Positions 8,394 to 16,299 of a stretch of 64,000 nucleotides of DNA are shown here, in pieces. The stretch spans positions 18,955-82,954 of the forward strand of contig CAMYCF010000005.1 in NCBI GenBank assembly GCA_947254375.1. The letters are read 5' to 3'. Numbering within the stretch: position 1 is the stretch's first letter; each line of letters opens with the position of its first letter. The position numbers and the translations under genes are program-made. The notes beneath the pieces were generated by a model. It was not told where the DNA came from. It was given only the letters and a program-made list of their open reading frames with translations, and searched no databases. Source of the DNA: an uncultured Mobilibacterium sp. GTDB taxonomy: Bacteria > Bacillota > Clostridia > Peptostreptococcales > Anaerovoracaceae.

Positions 8394-11024
8394 ATGAGAC
8401 ATTACGATGTAAAAGGAATGAGCTGCGCGGCGTGCAGCGCCAGGGTCGAGAAGGCCGTATCGGGTCTCGACGGCGTCGACAGTTGCTCGGTCAGCCTGCT
8501 CACAAATTCAATGCTCGTCGAGGGGGACGCTCCTGACGATGTAATAGTGAAAGCCGTCAGAGATGCCGGATACGATGCTTTTTCCAAAGATCGCGGAGCG
8601 TCACAAAATCGTGCAGCGTCACAAAATCGCGCAGCGTCACAAGTCGGCGGCTTGGCGCAACGCGGCGCAGCGTCACAAGTCGGCGGCTCAAGCGCCGGCG
8701 CTTCCGTCACCGAAGACGACCTCAAAGACACCGAAACTCCGCGCCTCCGCAAAAGGCTGACGACATCCGTTGTCTTCCTTTTGATATTGATGTACATATC
8801 GATGGGCCACATGATGTTTCACTTCCCGCTTCCGAAATTTTTAGGGAATCCGGGAGCGATCGCCCTTGCGGAAATGATTTTATCGGCGATCATCATGTAC
8901 ATAAATAAAGATTTTTACATAAAAGGCTTCAAAGGCCTGATCCACCGCGCGCCTAACATGGACACGCTCGTCGCCATGGGCTCCGGCGTCTCGTTCGTGT
9001 GGAGCGTCATCATGCTCTTCAAAATGACGGCCGAGCTCAACGACTACAACAGGGCCGCGGCGATGACGACCCTCCACCACCTGTATTTCGAATCGGCGGC
9101 GATGATCGTGACCCTAATCACGATCGGTAAAATGCTCGAAGCGATGTCGAAAGGCCGTACGACCGACGCCCTCAAAAACCTCCTCCGCCTCGCACCGAAG
9201 ACTGCGACCGTCATAAGGAACGGCGAAGAGGTCGAAGTGCCGATCGAAGAGGTAGTCGTCGGCGACATCGTGGCGGTAAGGCCGTCGGAACAGATAGCGG
9301 TGGACGGTTTTATCGTTTCCGGACGGACATCGGTCGACGAATCGGCTCTGACGGGCGAAAGCATCCCCGTCGAAAAAGACGAAGGCGACAGGGTCTCCGC
9401 GGCCACGATCAACGGCACGGGATATATCGAAGTCCGCGCGACGAGGGTCGGCGAAGACACGACTCTCGCGCAGATAATACAAATGGTCAGCGAGGCGTCG
9501 GCGACAAAAGCCCCGATCGCAAAAATGGCGGATAAAGTTTCGGGCATTTTCGTGCCTGCCGTCCTAATAACGGCTCTTGCGGTAACGCTCATCTGGCTGT
9601 TTGCGGGAGCGGCTGCCGGATATGCTCTCGCCCGCGGGATATCGGTACTCGTCATAAGCTGCCCGTGCGCCCTCGGCCTTGCGACACCTGTCGCGATCAT
9701 GGTCGGAAACGGCGTCGGCGCAAAGAACGGGATACTTTTCAAGACCGCCGCATCCATGGAAGCCGCCGGCAGGACTGAGACGGTCGTTCTCGATAAAACG
9801 GGAACGATAACGGAAGGGAAGCCTGAGGTCACTGACATAGTTCCGGCGAAAAACGAAGGCGAAAAATCCCTCTTCGAGCTGGCGTATTCCCTCGAGTCTA
9901 AAAGCGAGCACCCTCTCGCTGCGGCCATATCGGAAGCGGCTTCAAAGCGCGCAATAAAAGCCTACGATGTCGAGGACTTCGCGGCCGTTCCGGGCAGGGG
10001 CGTAAAAGCGCACCTCGGCGGTAAAGAGCTCGCAGGCGGCAACGCCGCATACATAAATGAGATCGCCGGCATCCCCGATGACGTAAAAGAAAAGGCGGAC
10101 GTTTTCGCGGAAGAGGGAAAGACATGCATGTATTTTGCCGAAGACGGTAAATTCGCCGGGCTGATCGCGGCGGCGGATAAGATAAAAAGCGACAGCGCCG
10201 AGGCCGTCAAAGAACTTAAGTCACTCGGCATAAAAGTCATAGTTCTGACCGGCGACAACGAAAAGACGGCCAATGCGATAGGTAAAGCCGTCGATGCCGA
10301 CGAAGTCATCGCGGGCGTCCTTCCTGACGGCAAGGGCGAAACGGTCAAAAAGCTGAAGGAAAAAAGCCGCGTCGCCATGATAGGAGACGGGATCAACGAT
10401 GCTCCCGCTCTCGCCTCCGCCGACGTCGGTATAGCGATAGGCGCGGGATCCGACATCGCCATAGATGCCGCCGACATAGTGCTGATGAACAGCAGTCTCG
10501 CCGACGCCGTGTCGGGGATACGCCTCGGACGCGCTACGCTCCGCAATATCAAAGAGAACCTGTTCTGGGCATTTTGCTACAACGTGCTTCTGATCCCGCT
10601 CGCGGCGGGCGCATTCGTGAATGTCATGGGCGGAGTCAGCGTAAATCCTATGGTAGCGGCGGCAGCGATGAGCATATCGAGTTTCTCGGTCTGCATGAAT
10701 GCGTTGAGGCTGAACCGTTTTAAAGTCCACAAAGCGGACGAAACGAAGGCTACAGATCGCCTCGAAATATCGGAAACGAATGATCAAAGCAATAATGAAA
10801 AGGAGAAAAGTGTAATGGAAAAGAAAGTATCTATCGAAGGAATGATGTGCGAACACTGCGAAGCTCACGTAAAGAAAGCCCTTCTGGCACTCGACGGAGT
10901 CGTTTCGGCCGATGTCGATCACAAGGCGGGAGAGGCGCTTTTACAGTGCGATAAAGAGGTCGCGAATGCCGATATCGAGGCGGCCGTCACGGATGCCGGC
11001 TACAATGCGCTGTCTGTAAAGTAA
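8394..11024 (+). CDS. copA: Copper-exporting P1B-type ATPase CopA with C-terminal CopZ-like domain
   Basis: An 876-residue copper efflux pump of the cytoplasmic membrane. An N-terminal heavy-metal domain has GMSCAACSARVEKA (Cys11, Cys14 region). A low-complexity Ala-Ser-Gln linker follows (about 68-100), then the transporter core: TGES phosphatase loop, membrane CPC motif in VISCPCALGLATP, phosphorylation site DKTGTIT, HP motif and hinge GDGINDAPALASADVG. After the last membrane segments a second heavy-metal domain (residues 808-876, beginning MEKKVSIEGMMCEHCEAH) is fused at the C-terminus. It is the size of a free CopZ chaperone and has its own in-frame ATG and Shine-Dalgarno at 10800-10817. 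It lies downstream of csoR in one operon and is presumably induced by copper. Confidence 0.94.
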   Translation: MRHYDVKGMSCAACSARVEKAVSGLDGVDSCSVSLLTNSMLVEGDAPDDVIVKAVRDAGYDAFSKDRGASQNRAASQNRAASQVGGLAQRGAASQVGGSSAGASVTEDDLKDTETPRLRKRLTTSVVFLLILMYISMGHMMFHFPLPKFLGNPGAIALAEMILSAIIMYINKDFYIKGFKGLIHRAPNMDTLVAMGSGVSFVWSVIMLFKMTAELNDYNRAAAMTTLHHLYFESAAMIVTLITIGKMLEAMSKGRTTDALKNLLRLAPKTATVIRNGEEVEVPIEEVVVGDIVAVRPSEQIAVDGFIVSGRTSVDESALTGESIPVEKDEGDRVSAATINGTGYIEVRATRVGEDTTLAQIIQMVSEASATKAPIAKMADKVSGIFVPAVLITALAVTLIWLFAGAAAGYALARGISVLVISCPCALGLATPVAIMVGNGVGAKNGILFKTAASMEAAGRTETVVLDKTGTITEGKPEVTDIVPAKNEGEKSLFELAYSLESKSEHPLAAAISEAASKRAIKAYDVEDFAAVPGRGVKAHLGGKELAGGNAAYINEIAGIPDDVKEKADVFAEEGKTCMYFAEDGKFAGLIAAADKIKSDSAEAVKELKSLGIKVIVLTGDNEKTANAIGKAVDADEVIAGVLPDGKGETVKKLKEKSRVAMIGDGINDAPALASADVGIAIGAGSDIAIDAADIVLMNSSLADAVSGIRLGRATLRNIKENLFWAFCYNVLLIPLAAGAFVNVMGGVSVNPMVAAAAMSISSFSVCMNALRLNRFKVHKADETKATDRLEISETNDQSNNEKEKSVMEKKVSIEGMMCEHCEAHVKKALLALDGVVSADVDHKAGEALLQCDKEVANADIEAAVTDAGYNALSVK
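8596..8687 (+). repeat. Degenerate tandem repeat inside copA encoding the linker
   Basis: Four copies of a GCAGCGTCACAA-type unit (about 17-18 bases in the first three; the fourth is more distant). They encode repeated ASQNRA / ASQVGG segments between the N-terminal metal domain and the first membrane helix. The linker length may vary by slippage in units of codons. Confidence 0.75.
10800..10817 (+). promoter_or_regulatory. Internal ribosome-binding site and start codon for a free CopZ-like protein
   Basis: AAGGAG (10800-10805) lies nine bases before an in-frame ATG (10815-10817) within copA. Initiation here would give a 69-residue protein identical to the C-terminal domain, with the MMCEHC copper motif. 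Confidence 0.55.
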
Positions 11025-11193
11025 GCCGACGCGGAGACACGCATAGAGCCGAAGCGGTGCCGGAGCATGGCCCCAAGGCGCCGGCTACGGATAAAGCCGA
11101 AGCGGCGCCACATAAACTCAAACCGCCGCCGGCGCACAAAACTCCTAAATCCCTCTAAAGCTTGAAAAACTAAATATTTTTTGCCAAATCATG

Positions 11194-11222
11194 TTGACAC
11201 GAACGGTGATAGGTATTAAACT
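11194..11222 (+). promoter_or_regulatory. Promoter of the feo operon
   Basis: TTGACA (11194-11199), 17 bases, TAAACT (11217-11222), about 80 bases before the first feoA. An imperfect palindrome ATTAAACT/AGTTAAT (11215-11235) overlaps the -10 and start point and could be the site of a metal-dependent repressor. The regulator family cannot be named from this alone. Confidence 0.7.
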
Positions 11223-11301
11223 CATTGTAGTTAATAAGCACTAACCGTTTTCTTGTTTGCGTCCGGTTTTTTTTGGGCGCATGTTTTGAAGGAGGAAGAA
11301 A

Positions 11302-11511
11302 ATGCCTATCACGATGGTCGGCAAGGGAGAAACTGTAACGATCAAAAGGATCGTCGGTGATGATAAAGTCAGACAGCACCTGGCTGAGCTCGGCTTTGTC
11401 GTAGATGCAGTCGTCAAGGTCGTGAATAAAGTCGAAGGTAGCGTAATACTTCAGGTACATCAGAGCAGGGTCGCTCTGAACAAGGATATGGCAAATAGGA
11501 TAATGGTTTAG
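11302..11511 (+). CDS. feoA: FeoA-family ferrous iron transport accessory protein (1)
   Basis: A 69-residue SH3-like FeoA domain protein. FeoA proteins act in the cytoplasm with the FeoB permease and are needed for ferrous iron uptake. The sequence keeps the family pattern of short beta strands with a central helix (DDKVRQHLAELGFVVDAVV) and a C-terminal strand ending ANRIMV. GAAGGAGG at 11288-11295 precedes the ATG. It is the first gene of a feoA-feoA-feoB cluster and is only 16 bases from the second copy. The two FeoA proteins are clearly diverged from each other rather than a recent duplication. Two separate FeoA proteins before FeoB is a common arrangement in Clostridia. Confidence 0.88.
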   Translation: MPITMVGKGETVTIKRIVGDDKVRQHLAELGFVVDAVVKVVNKVEGSVILQVHQSRVALNKDMANRIMV

Positions 11512-11527
11512 GAAGGAGGGACATCTT

Positions 11528-11755
11528 TTGTCAACTTTGAAAGATGCACAAGTCGGTTCTACAGTCGTAATCACGAGAATAGGCGGTAGCGGACCTGTTA
11601 AAAGAAGGATCATGGACATGGGCCTCACCAAGGGTATCAAGGTCTACGTCAGGAAATTGGCGCCGCTCGGAGATCCGATCGAACTTACGGTAAGAGGATA
11701 TGAACTTTCCATAAGAAAAGCGGACGCCGAATACGTCGAGATCGAACAGGCATAG
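11528..11755 (+). CDS. feoA: FeoA-family ferrous iron transport accessory protein (2)
   Basis: A 75-residue FeoA domain protein with the conserved core VKRRIMDMGLTKG and a C-terminal GYELSIRKADAEYVEI strand, closer to the canonical FeoA pattern than the first copy. It begins with TTG at 11528, eight bases after AGGAGG (11514-11519); no ATG lies in a better position. FeoA is thought to bind the FeoB assembly and influence its activity. It is separated from feoB by 120 bases that contain two hairpins and a 9-codon reading frame, so expression relative to feoB may be adjusted there. Confidence 0.9.
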   Translation: MSTLKDAQVGSTVVITRIGGSGPVKRRIMDMGLTKGIKVYVRKLAPLGDPIELTVRGYELSIRKADAEYVEIEQA

Positions 11756-11797
11756 CAAACGCACAGGCACGGTTAGCACGATTTTTTTTACAGGAAG

Positions 11798-11815
11798 GGT
11801 TAAAGTGTTTTAACC
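11798..11815 (+). promoter_or_regulatory. Stem-loop in the feoA-feoB spacer
   Basis: Perfect 7-bp stem GGTTAAA/TTTAACC with a 4-base loop. There is no T run after it, so it is not a standard terminator; it may be an RNA processing or stability element. Confidence 0.5.
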
Positions 11816-11822
11816 GGGCCGG

Positions 11823-11885
11823 CCTCCGATAAAAATTTTTACGGAGGATCCACTAATGAAAGGAGATTACGGTAAATGTCAGTAA
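11823..11885 (+). promoter_or_regulatory. Hairpin over a Shine-Dalgarno and 9-codon leader reading frame before feoB
   Basis: CCTCCG (11823-11828) and CGGAGG (11842-11847) flank the palindrome TAAAAATTTTTA, giving a 12-bp hairpin broken only by one bulged A. The 3' arm contains GGAGG, nine bases before an ATG at 11856. That frame reads M-K-G-D-Y-G-K-C-Q and stops at 11883-11885, overlapping the feoB start (11876). feoB has its own AAAGGAG at 11859-11865, inside the mini-frame. Confidence 0.6.
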
Positions 11886-14041
11886 AAATAGCATTGGCAG
11901 GTAACCCGAACAGCGGTAAAACAACGTTGTTCAATGACCTGACCGGCAGTAACCAGTACGTAGGTAACTGGCCGGGTGTAACGGTAGAGAAGAAGGACGG
12001 TAAATTGCGTTCCGATAAGAGCGTCATCATCCAGGACCTTCCGGGAATCTATTCCCTTTCGCCGTACACTTTGGAGGAAGTAGTAAGCAGAACCTACCTT
12101 ATCAATGAGAAACCGGATGCGATCATCAACATAGTCGACGGTACGAACATCGAGAGAAACCTGTACCTGACTACGCAGTTGCTCGACCTCAACATCCCGG
12201 TAGTCATTGCCCTCAACATGATGGACGTCCTCAAGAAGAAGGGCGAAGAGATCGACATCGAAGCACTCGGAAAGGAACTCGGATGTCCCGTAGTGCCTAT
12301 CAGCGCGCTCAAGAAAGAGGGCTCGAAGGAGCTCGTTCAGGCGGCGGTAGATGCAGCGAAGGAACACAGAGCGACAGAGCCGCCTCACGTTTTCGAAGGA
12401 AGCGTTGAGCACGCCCTCGCTCATATCGAGGAAAGCATCGAAGGCAAAGTGCCTGCGGAAAACCTCCGCTGGTATGCGATAAAACTTTTTGAGAGAGATT
12501 CGAAGATCATCGAGGAGCTCGGATTCGATCAGGCTCTGATGGATCACATCGACGCGCACATCGCTGACTGCGAGCGCGAGATGGATGACGACTCCGAAAG
12601 TATCATCATCAACCAGAGATACGAATATATCGGCAAGATAATGCCGCATGCAATAAAAGTAAAGAGCAAACAGAAACTCAGCACTTCCGATAAGATCGAC
12701 AGGATCGTTACGAACAGGATATTGGCTCTGCCGATATTCGCAGCGGTAATGTTCCTCGTATATTACATATCGGTAACGACTATCGGTACGATCGTGACCG
12801 ACTGGACGAACGACACGCTGTTCGGCGGTATCATCCAGCCGGCTGCACAGCACTTCCTTGAGGGAGCAGGCGCTTCCGATTGGGTAGTATCCCTCGTCGT
12901 TGACGGTATCATCGGAGGTCTCGGCGCTCCTATCGGATTCGCACCGCAGATGGCTATCGTATTCCTCTTCCTCGCGATACTCGAGGACTGCGGATACATG
13001 TCAAGGGTAGCGTTCATCATGGACAGGATCTTCCGCAGATTCGGTCTGTCCGGAAAGAGCTTCATCCCGTTCATGATCTCGAGCGGATGCGGAGTTCCGG
13101 GAATCATGGCTACGCGTACGATCGAGAACGAAAAAGACCGTCATATGACCATGATAACGACGACCTGGATCCCGTGCGGAGCTAAACTGCCTGTAATCGC
13201 GGCGATCGCCGGATTCCTCATGGGCGGAGCATGGTGGGCTGCACCTGTTATGTACTTCGTATCGATCATCCTGATCATATGCGCATGCATAATCCTTAAG
13301 AAAACAAAGACGTTCGCCGGAGACCCTGCACCGTTCGTAATGGAGCTCCCGCAGTATCACGCACCTGTAGCAAGGAACGTGCTCCTCAGCGCTTGGGAAA
13401 GAGTATGGGCATTCCTCAAGAAAGCAGGAACTATCCTCTTCCTCTGTTGCGTAGTAATGTGGTTCCTCGGAACGTTCGGCGTTAAAAACGGCGCGTTCGG
13501 CATGGTAGATCCTGACGACAGCTTGCTGGCGATCATGGGAGGCGGCATCGCATTCATCTTCAAGCCGCTCGGATTCGGAACATGGCAGGCTGTAGCTTCT
13601 TCGATTTCCGGTTTCGTAGCCAAAGAGGCAATCGTTTCGACGATGGGCGTACTCAGCGGACTCGGCGAGATCGAAGAATATGCGGGAAGCATGCACGCGG
13701 CATTCCAGTCGTTCTTCCCTACGGCAATGGCGGCTGTATCGTTCCTGTTCTTCAACATGTTCGATTCACCGTGCCTGGCAGCTATCTCCAGCGTTGCTAA
13801 GGAGATCGGCTCGAGAAGATTCTTCTGGTTCGCCATCCTCTTCCAGAACCTCTTCTCATACTGCTTCTGCCTGGTAGTATACCAGCTCGTAGGACTTGCG
13901 ATCGGAGAGGTTGCATTCGGACTCTGGAGCATCGTAGCGATCGTCCTGCTTCTGACGTTCTTCTACCTCCTCTTCAGGCCTGATCCTTACAGGAAGAAGG
14001 CGTTAAAAGCGAAAGCGGAAGCGGCCAAGCACACCGCGTAA
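11876..14041 (+). CDS. feoB: Ferrous iron transport protein FeoB
   Basis: A 721-residue iron permease of the cytoplasmic membrane. The N-terminal ~170 residues form the G domain with G1 GNPNSGKTT, G3 DLPGIYSL and G4 NMMD; a GDI-like helical region follows. From about residue 280 the protein is membrane-embedded with two Gate regions, including the conserved cysteine motif SSGCGVPGIMATRTI and a later PCLAAI segment. GTP hydrolysis by the G domain regulates Fe2+ uptake. The start has AAAGGAG eleven bases upstream. Downstream are two very small membrane proteins that probably belong to the same complex. The stop codon sits in the first unit of a 24-bp tandem duplication. Confidence 0.96.
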   Translation: MSVKIALAGNPNSGKTTLFNDLTGSNQYVGNWPGVTVEKKDGKLRSDKSVIIQDLPGIYSLSPYTLEEVVSRTYLINEKPDAIINIVDGTNIERNLYLTTQLLDLNIPVVIALNMMDVLKKKGEEIDIEALGKELGCPVVPISALKKEGSKELVQAAVDAAKEHRATEPPHVFEGSVEHALAHIEESIEGKVPAENLRWYAIKLFERDSKIIEELGFDQALMDHIDAHIADCEREMDDDSESIIINQRYEYIGKIMPHAIKVKSKQKLSTSDKIDRIVTNRILALPIFAAVMFLVYYISVTTIGTIVTDWTNDTLFGGIIQPAAQHFLEGAGASDWVVSLVVDGIIGGLGAPIGFAPQMAIVFLFLAILEDCGYMSRVAFIMDRIFRRFGLSGKSFIPFMISSGCGVPGIMATRTIENEKDRHMTMITTTWIPCGAKLPVIAAIAGFLMGGAWWAAPVMYFVSIILIICACIILKKTKTFAGDPAPFVMELPQYHAPVARNVLLSAWERVWAFLKKAGTILFLCCVVMWFLGTFGVKNGAFGMVDPDDSLLAIMGGGIAFIFKPLGFGTWQAVASSISGFVAKEAIVSTMGVLSGLGEIEEYAGSMHAAFQSFFPTAMAAVSFLFFNMFDSPCLAAISSVAKEIGSRRFFWFAILFQNLFSYCFCLVVYQLVGLAIGEVAFGLWSIVAIVLLLTFFYLLFRPDPYRKKALKAKAEAAKHTA

Positions 14042-14076
14042 GCAGGGTGTAAAAGCACACCGCGTAAGCAGGGTGT
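14027..14076 (+). repeat. 24-bp tandem duplication across the feoB stop codon
   Basis: Two identical 24-base copies (14027-14050 and 14053-14076) separated by two bases. Each can fold with ACACC pairing to GGTGT. The first copy encodes the last feoB codons and TAA (14039-14041). Confidence 0.9.
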
Positions 14077-14108
14077 GATAAAATAAAAAAAGATAGGGGA
14101 TGTTCGAT

Positions 14109-14213
14109 TTGAAAATAGACGTGCCCGTGAACTCAAACGACATCGTGATACTTGTAGTACTCGGCGTGTTGTTCGTGATAGGGGTTCGCATAGTTATCGG
14201 ATTTTTCAAATAG
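14109..14213 (+). CDS. 34-residue single-span membrane protein in the feo operon
   Basis: A short frame starting at TTG (14109), nine bases after AGGGG; an ATG at 14100 in the same frame is possible but abuts the ribosome site. It encodes a polar N-terminus (KIDVPVNSNDI) and one membrane span (VILVVLGVLFVIGVRIVIGF) ending in Lys. It lacks cysteines. The N-terminal half resembles that of the next gene (xNATDIVVLIVVAALVIG), suggesting related small FeoB-associated subunits. Position between feoB and the Cys-rich FeoB-associated protein supports a role in the same complex. The function is unknown, and with 34 codons it may be missed by gene finders. Confidence 0.6.
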   Translation: MKIDVPVNSNDIVILVVLGVLFVIGVRIVIGFFK

Positions 14214-14247
14214 ACAGGGGTATTAGAGATAAAAGGAGGTGATGATC

Positions 14248-14424
14248 ATGTCATTGAACGCTACGGATATCGTGGTGCTGATCGTAGTCGCCGCGCTCGT
14301 AATAGGCGTCACGGCACGACTCATCCACAGAAAGAGGACCGTTGGATTCACATGCAGCTGCGGAGTTTGCAACGGTTGCAGCAAGTGCCCGGGTCATGCC
14401 GAGCACAGCGGTAAAACACACTAG
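14248..14424 (+). CDS. FeoB-associated Cys-rich membrane protein
   Basis: A 58-residue protein with one N-terminal membrane span (DIVVLIVVAALVIGVTARLI) and a cytoplasmic tail holding five cysteines in CSCGVCNGCSKC followed by a His-rich end. This is the FeoB-associated Cys-rich small protein family found after feoB in Firmicutes. It is proposed to hand iron to or from the permease, though this is not established. The start ATG at 14248 is set by a full-length Shine-Dalgarno AAAGGAGGTGA (14232-14242); an upstream in-frame GTG would lie inside that site. A terminator follows directly, closing the feo operon. Confidence 0.88.
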   Translation: MSLNATDIVVLIVVAALVIGVTARLIHRKRTVGFTCSCGVCNGCSKCPGHAEHSGKTH

Positions 14425-14443
14425 AATAAACCAACCGTAAAAA

Positions 14444-14474
14444 AGGGCCGTCCGACGCATCGGGCGGTCCTTTT
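14444..14474 (+). terminator. Terminator of the feo operon
   Basis: Twelve-bp stem (with two G-T pairs) from AGGGCCGTCCGA to TCGGGCGGTCCT around a CGCA loop, followed by TTT. Confidence 0.85.
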
Positions 14475-14488
14475 AGCATGCGGCAATG

Positions 14489-14517
14489 TTGACAAGCCAA
14501 GAAAATAACAATAATAT
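14489..14517 (+). promoter_or_regulatory. Promoter of the hydrogenase-like sensor operon
   Basis: TTGACA (14489-14494), 17 bases, TAATAT (14512-14517), about 65 bases before the start codon. Confidence 0.8.
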
Positions 14518-14581
14518 TTAACTAAGCGGACCCGAGGTCCTGCGCGGTAGGGAGATAAACGGCGAAGGGAGGCTTGTTTCC

Positions 14582-16258
14582 ATGGAACACTGCCTGAGAT
14601 TGAAAAAATCGAATTGTAAAAACTGCCACAAATGCATAAGGCACTGCCCGGTAAAAGCGATCCGCTTTTCGGGAGACCAGGCGCACATAATAGCCGACGA
14701 ATGTATTTTGTGCGGTCAATGTTTCGTTGTCTGTCCTCAGAACGCGAAGAGGATACAGGACGACACCGAGCGGGTAAAAGTCATGATAAAAAGCGGCGTC
14801 CCCGTTTACGCGAGCCTTGCCCCTTCCTTTATAGCGAACTACAGGGGAAGCGGCATCGACGCCATGCGCGACGCCCTCAAAAAACTCGGCTTCACCGACG
14901 CTGAAGAGACGGCGATCGGCGCTACGATAGTAAAACGCGAATACGACAGGATCGTCGAGGAGGGCAACGAAAGTATCGTCATATCTTCGTGCTGCGCCTC
15001 CGTTGACCTGCTTATACAGAAGCACTTCCCGCAGCTCCTGAACCGCCTCGCCGACATCGCATCGCCGATGCAGGCTCATGCCGTAGATATAAAAATGAGG
15101 CATCCTGACGCGAAGGTCGTGTTCATCGGACCGTGCGTAGCAAAGAAGGATGAAGCGGCGAGGTACGGCGATATCGTCGACGCCGCACTCACATTCGAAG
15201 AACTGACGAAGTGGATGGAAGACGACTGCGCAGTCCCTGAGAAAACTATGGACGAAAACGACGAAAGCCTCGCGAGGTTTTTCCCGGTCGCCGGCGGCAT
15301 CCTCAAGACGATGAACAAAAAAGCGGAGGACTACATGTACATGGTCTGCGACGGAGTCGAGAACTGCCTGGCAGCCCTGGAAGATATCGAAAAGGGTGAG
15401 ATAGACCACTGTTTTATCGAGATGTCCGCCTGCACGGGGAGCTGTGTGAACGGGCCCGTCATGGCGAAATACCGTGCGGAGCCGGTGCGCGACTACATCT
15501 CGGTCGCGAGATACGCGGGGAGCAAAGATTTTCCGGTCGAACAGCCTAAGCTCAGCACCATACACAAGAACTTCGAGATGCTCAAGAAGAAGGAATACAT
15601 CCCGAATGAGGATCAGATAAAAAGCATCCTCCGCCAGATGGGTAAAAACTCACCGGAGGACGAGCTCAACTGCGAGACGTGCGGCTACCACACCTGTCGC
15701 GACAAGGCTATAGCCGTATATCAGGGGAAGGCTGAGATAACGATGTGCCTGCCTTACCTCCGCGAAAGATCGGAAAGCCTTTCGAACATCGCGTTCGACA
15801 ACACGCCTAACGGCATCGTCGTTGTAAACGAGCTCCTCGAGATACAGCAGATAAATCCTGCGGCCTGCGAGCTGATGAACATACGCTCGCCTAAAGACGT
15901 CCTCGGCGACGGCGTCGTATCGATACTCGATCCGAAGCCGTTCTTCGACGCACTCGATAATAAGTCCACGATAAGGGAGAGGGTATACCTCGCCGAATAC
16001 GAGAAGCACGTCGAGCAGACCGTCATCTACGACGCGGCATATCACATGATATTCTGCCTCCTCCGCGACGTCAGCGAAAACGAGGAAGCGCGCGTCAGGA
16101 AGGAAGAGATGAGGCTCCAGACGACCGAGATCGCGGACAAGGTCGTCGAAAAACAGATGAGGATAGTACAGGAGATCGCGTCGCTCCTCGGCGAGACGAC
16201 GGCGGAGACGAAGATCGCGCTGACGCAGCTGAAGGAATCGATGTCGGACGACGAGTGA
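14582..16258 (+). CDS. [FeFe]-hydrogenase-like iron-sulfur sensor protein with PAS domain
   Basis: A 558-residue cytoplasmic protein. The N-terminus has two 4Fe-4S ferredoxin motifs (Cys12/15/18/22 and Cys41/44/47/51). Residues ~70-310 match the [FeFe]-hydrogenase large-subunit domain. The H-cluster loops are reduced but keep their cysteines: SSCCAS (Cys137, Cys138), GPCVAKK (Cys185) and ACTGSC (Cys284, Cys288). A four-Cys cluster domain follows (Cys364/367/372/389), then a PAS domain (~405-505) and a C-terminal helix. This matches putative H2- or redox-sensing 'group C/D' HydS-type proteins rather than a catalytic hydrogenase. It is followed by a PP2C phosphatase gene in the same operon, as is common for such sensors. 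GAAGGGAGG at 14564-14572 sets the start. Confidence 0.85.
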   Translation: MEHCLRLKKSNCKNCHKCIRHCPVKAIRFSGDQAHIIADECILCGQCFVVCPQNAKRIQDDTERVKVMIKSGVPVYASLAPSFIANYRGSGIDAMRDALKKLGFTDAEETAIGATIVKREYDRIVEEGNESIVISSCCASVDLLIQKHFPQLLNRLADIASPMQAHAVDIKMRHPDAKVVFIGPCVAKKDEAARYGDIVDAALTFEELTKWMEDDCAVPEKTMDENDESLARFFPVAGGILKTMNKKAEDYMYMVCDGVENCLAALEDIEKGEIDHCFIEMSACTGSCVNGPVMAKYRAEPVRDYISVARYAGSKDFPVEQPKLSTIHKNFEMLKKKEYIPNEDQIKSILRQMGKNSPEDELNCETCGYHTCRDKAIAVYQGKAEITMCLPYLRERSESLSNIAFDNTPNGIVVVNELLEIQQINPAACELMNIRSPKDVLGDGVVSILDPKPFFDALDNKSTIRERVYLAEYEKHVEQTVIYDAAYHMIFCLLRDVSENEEARVRKEEMRLQTTEIADKVVEKQMRIVQEIASLLGETTAETKIALTQLKESMSDDE

Positions 16259-16299
16259 TCCGGCGGACGCCACCTGCGATTTAGAATTCAGAGGTAAAA

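Noticed and set aside
11025..11160. Ala/Pro/Lys-rich open frame after copA (repeated AGCCGAAGCGG motifs)
   Set aside because: No start codon with a ribosome site and low-complexity composition; most likely a decayed or simple-repeat spacer, not a gene.
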